In this document: positions 61,728 through 64,000 of the stretch, piece by piece
Layout of the letters: each line of letters opens with the position of its first letter
Numbering within the stretch: the stretch's first letter is position 1
NCBI GenBank assembly: GCA_020634755.1
Contig: JACKBC010000017.1
Coordinates: forward strand, 1-64,000
Source: Caldilineaceae bacterium
GTDB taxonomy: Bacteria > Chloroflexota > Anaerolineae > Caldilineales > Caldilineaceae
Length of the DNA stretch: 64,000 nucleotides
Direction of reading: 5' to 3'
Program-made: the position numbers and the translations under genes
The notes under the pieces: model-generated
Databases searched by the model: none
Seen by the model: only the letters and a program-made list of their open reading frames with translations
What the model was told of the DNA's origin: nothing

Positions 61728-62614
61728 ACAGTCAAACCATGCGCGGTGTCTACCCCATCTTAGTGACGCCCTTTCATGAAGATGGCCGCATTGACGAGGA
61801 AAGTTTGCGCCGCCTGATCGATTTCAACATTGAGGCGGGCGTCCACGGATTGGGCGTGGCGTTAGGCAGCGAAATCTACAAACTGTCCGAAGCCGAGCGC
61901 GATCTGATGACGCGCGTGGTGGTAGAGCAGGCCGCGGGCCGCGTCAAGGTGGTCATCAACACGGGCGCGCCGGGCGCCGATTTGGCCATTCATTACAGCC
62001 GTCGGGCGCAAGAATTGGGCGCCGATGCGCTCATGATCCTGCCGCCGGCGTTTATGCCAGCCGGCGCGGCCGAGGTTATGGAATATTATGGCGCTATTTC
62101 CGATGCCGTGCAGATCCCCATTTTCATGCAGGATGTAGTCACCTCAACCATTCCGGCCGGGCTGGCGCGGCAAGTGGCGCAAGCGTGCAAGTGGGTGCAA
62201 TACATCAAAGTGGAGAGCGCGCCCATTACGGCCAAGGTGGCCGACATGGTCAGCACAGCAGGGGAAGAGTTAACCGTCTTTGGCGGGGCCGGCGGCGGTT
62301 ATTTTATCGAAGAGATGCGGCGTGGCTCGGTGGGAACCATGCCCTTTTGCAGCCAGCCCGAAGCCTTTGTGCAGATCTGGAATCACTTTCAGGATGGGGA
62401 TGAAGCCGCCGCCCGCGCCGTTTTTAACCAGATGCTGATCCCCATTAGCCGCATATCTGGCCAGGGCGTCGGCCTGTTTCACGAAATACACAAAGAGTTG
62501 TTGCGCCACCGCGGCATTATCCGCACCAGCAAAGTGCGCAGCCCGGCCCCCAGCATGGATGCATTGACGCGGCGCGAGCTTCAGCAGTTGCTGGATGAGC
62601 TGTATCCGCAATAA
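61724..62614 (+). CDS. Dihydrodipicolinate synthase/N-acetylneuraminate lyase (DapA) family aldolase
   Basis: The 296-residue product has full DapA-family length. The Schiff-base lysine is K162 in VQYIKVESAP. The phosphate-like site is HGLGVALGSEIYKLS, changed from the usual GxxGE, and the catalytic Tyr region reads IPIFMQDV instead of the usual YN motif. So it is a divergent pyruvate- or 2-oxo-acid-dependent aldolase or dehydratase rather than a true DapA. Its start overlaps the previous gene, and a GH3 hydrolase gene follows on the same strand, suggesting sugar-derived substrates. Confidence 0.87.
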   Translation: MNSQTMRGVYPILVTPFHEDGRIDEESLRRLIDFNIEAGVHGLGVALGSEIYKLSEAERDLMTRVVVEQAAGRVKVVINTGAPGADLAIHYSRRAQELGADALMILPPAFMPAGAAEVMEYYGAISDAVQIPIFMQDVVTSTIPAGLARQVAQACKWVQYIKVESAPITAKVADMVSTAGEELTVFGGAGGGYFIEEMRRGSVGTMPFCSQPEAFVQIWNHFQDGDEAAARAVFNQMLIPISRISGQGVGLFHEIHKELLRHRGIIRTSKVRSPAPSMDALTRRELQQLLDELYPQ

Positions 62615-62727
62615 TGTCCACGGCACTTTAGACGAAATGACTCGGCAGACCAATGAAAGGGCCGGGGACGACCATCACCTGTATGCCGGTTGAGCCGACA
62701 AACGTCAATGAAGAAAGGCTTCCCATT

Positions 62728-64000
62728 ATGTATAACACGCTGGCTCCGCCACAAGCACAGTGGGTGGATCGCACCCTCAACGGCTTGTCGCTCACACAGG
62801 CCGTGGCCCAATTGTTCAATGTGTCTCGCCCGCTGGAAGATGCGGCGGCGTGGCTGCAAATTCTGGACCAAACGCCAGTGGGCTGTATGTCGGTGCGCAC
62901 CAAATCGGCTGCCACCTATGCGCAGATCGTACGGGAGGTGCAGCAACATGCGCCCATTCCGCTGCTGGTGGTGGCCAACATGGAACATGGCGCGGCGGAA
63001 TGGCCCGACCACGGCACCGATTTCCCCATGCTCATGGCGGCCGGCGCGGCCAATGATGAAGCGCTGGTGGCCCAGCTTGGCCAGGCCACCGCGGTAGAGG
63101 CGCGCCAGATCGGCGTCAATTGGGTGCTGACGCCCGCCATTGATCTCAACTACAACTTTAACAACCCGGTCACTAATATTCGCGCCTTTGGCGACCAGCC
63201 GGACCTGGTCGCCCGCCTGGCCATACCGCTGATCCACGCCTTGCAGCAACATGGCGTGGCGGCCACGGCCAAGCACTTCCCCGGCGATGGCATGGATGAT
63301 CGCGACCAGCATTTGGCCACCACCATCAATCACTTGCCATTCGACCAATGGCTGGAGACCTATGGGTCCGTTTGGCAGCAGGTGATCCAAGCCGGGGTGA
63401 TGACCATTATGCCGGGCCATATTTCGCTGCCCGACTATCAAGGCTATGGTCACAATCCCGATGACGCGCCTCCGGCCACCCACTGTGACAAATTGCTGAT
63501 TCAGCTTTTGCGCCAGGAATTAGGCTATACGGGTCTCATTGTGTCCGACAGCACCAGCATGATCGGGCTAACTTCGCGCGCCGCGCCCGCCGAGCGCATT
63601 GTCAACAGCCTGGCGGCGGGCATCGATCTCTATTTGGGCGCCAATCCAGAATACGATCTGGGCTATGTTTTGCAGGCCGTGCGCGATGGGCGCTTGCGTG
63701 AAGAGCGCATCTATCAGGCGGCGAGCCGTGTGTTGACGTTAAAGGCGCAACTCGGTCTGGTTGATGCACCATTGGGGCCGGCGCCGACCACTCAAGAACA
63801 AGCGTCTTTTGGCCAAGCCGCCCAAGCGCTGGCGGACAAGAGCATTACCATTGTGCGCGGCGCCGAACAGATGCCGGCGCCATTGGAAGCCGGCGCCAAA
63901 GTGCTCACCGTGACCGTTGCCAAATTGAACCCACTCTTTGGCCAGAAAGATCTGGAAATCTTTGACGCAGAGCTACAGCAGCGCGGCTTTCAGGTTGAAC
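62728..64000 (+). CDS. Glycoside hydrolase family 3, beta-N-acetylhexosaminidase-like (3' end outside window)
   Basis: The frame is open from the ATG at 62728 to the window edge, at least 424 residues. GH3 motifs are VTNIRAFGDQPDLVARL, HGVAATAKHFPGDGMDDRDQH (the KHFPG-x-G-D loop of NagZ-like enzymes) and the nucleophile Asp region LGYTGLIVSDSTSMIGL. After about residue 350 a C-terminal alpha/beta domain begins (ALADKSITIVRG). It probably removes N-acetylglucosamine or glucose residues from oligosaccharides. It follows the DapA-family gene by 113 bases, with AAAGG before the ATG. Confidence 0.85.
   Translation, partial: MYNTLAPPQAQWVDRTLNGLSLTQAVAQLFNVSRPLEDAAAWLQILDQTPVGCMSVRTKSAATYAQIVREVQQHAPIPLLVVANMEHGAAEWPDHGTDFPMLMAAGAANDEALVAQLGQATAVEARQIGVNWVLTPAIDLNYNFNNPVTNIRAFGDQPDLVARLAIPLIHALQQHGVAATAKHFPGDGMDDRDQHLATTINHLPFDQWLETYGSVWQQVIQAGVMTIMPGHISLPDYQGYGHNPDDAPPATHCDKLLIQLLRQELGYTGLIVSDSTSMIGLTSRAAPAERIVNSLAAGIDLYLGANPEYDLGYVLQAVRDGRLREERIYQAASRVLTLKAQLGLVDAPLGPAPTTQEQASFGQAAQALADKSITIVRGAEQMPAPLEAGAKVLTVTVAKLNPLFGQKDLEIFDAELQQRGFQVE

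Overview
The window looks like a chromosomal piece of a Chloroflexota bacterium of the Caldilinea/Anaerolineae kind. This is an inference from the gene repertoire: many carbohydrate and peptide ABC transporters, enolase-superfamily enzymes, WYL regulators, ELWxxDGT-repeat and TPTP-linker secreted proteins, and a short C-terminal tail of the type Y-[LM]-P-x-I-x-R on two of the secreted proteins. No rRNA, tRNA or CRISPR array was recognised.

Layout. 0-6 kb: a cut-off GMC oxidoreductase, a TetR-DUF2254-ferritin operon and a second GMC flavoenzyme. 6-12.5 kb: an EfeO-like lipoprotein and a long FTR1 iron permease, an MFS transporter and a membrane-anchored beta-propeller-like protein. 12.5-15.3 kb: a WYL regulator divergent from DinB, GyrI-like and DinB genes. 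15.4-19 kb: a large ELWxxDGT secreted protein with an in-frame 18-bp tandem repeat in its leader, then a repeat-rich gap. 19.3-23.7 kb: acetyltransferases, an MFS pump, a group II PLP decarboxylase and a GIY-YIG-like protein. 23.9-35.8 kb: a sugar or sugar-acid use region with a PhyH dioxygenase, a mandelate-racemase-family enzyme, a sugar isomerase/epimerase, a LacI-controlled sugar ABC importer and an aldo/keto reductase. An IS4-family element interrupts this region. 35.9-41.5 kb: P-loop kinase-like genes, a CPCC zinc-ribbon protein, an AAA ATPase overlapping a PIN nuclease, a broken ChbG deacetylase and a sulfotransferase-like gene. 41.8-46 kb: a luciferase-like oxidoreductase, two racemase-family genes, a VOC gene and the end of a secreted protein, all frameshifted. 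48.8-55.6 kb: a dipeptide/oligopeptide ABC operon with a BrnTA toxin-antitoxin module between its two permease genes; the toxin is broken by a tiny mobile element. 55.5-64 kb: a glycosyltransferase-WYL operon divergent from an alpha/beta hydrolase, a phosphoesterase, a LysR regulator, a conserved hypothetical gene, a DapA-family enzyme and a cut-off GH3 hydrolase.

The most striking signals are non-coding. Five elements of 70-74 bp share TTAcGCA...TGCGTAA ends. One disrupts brnT, and a partial relative appears to encode the end of a WYL regulator; another carries the stop codon of the LysR gene. A second family is an extragenic palindrome (ACACCG-TTG-CGGTGT), seen five times. The frameshifts at 41.8-46 kb fit loss of single bases from short homopolymers, so they may be consensus errors rather than real decay. 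The best candidate for an undescribed system is the AAA ATPase-PIN nuclease pair at 38.6-40.4 kb.
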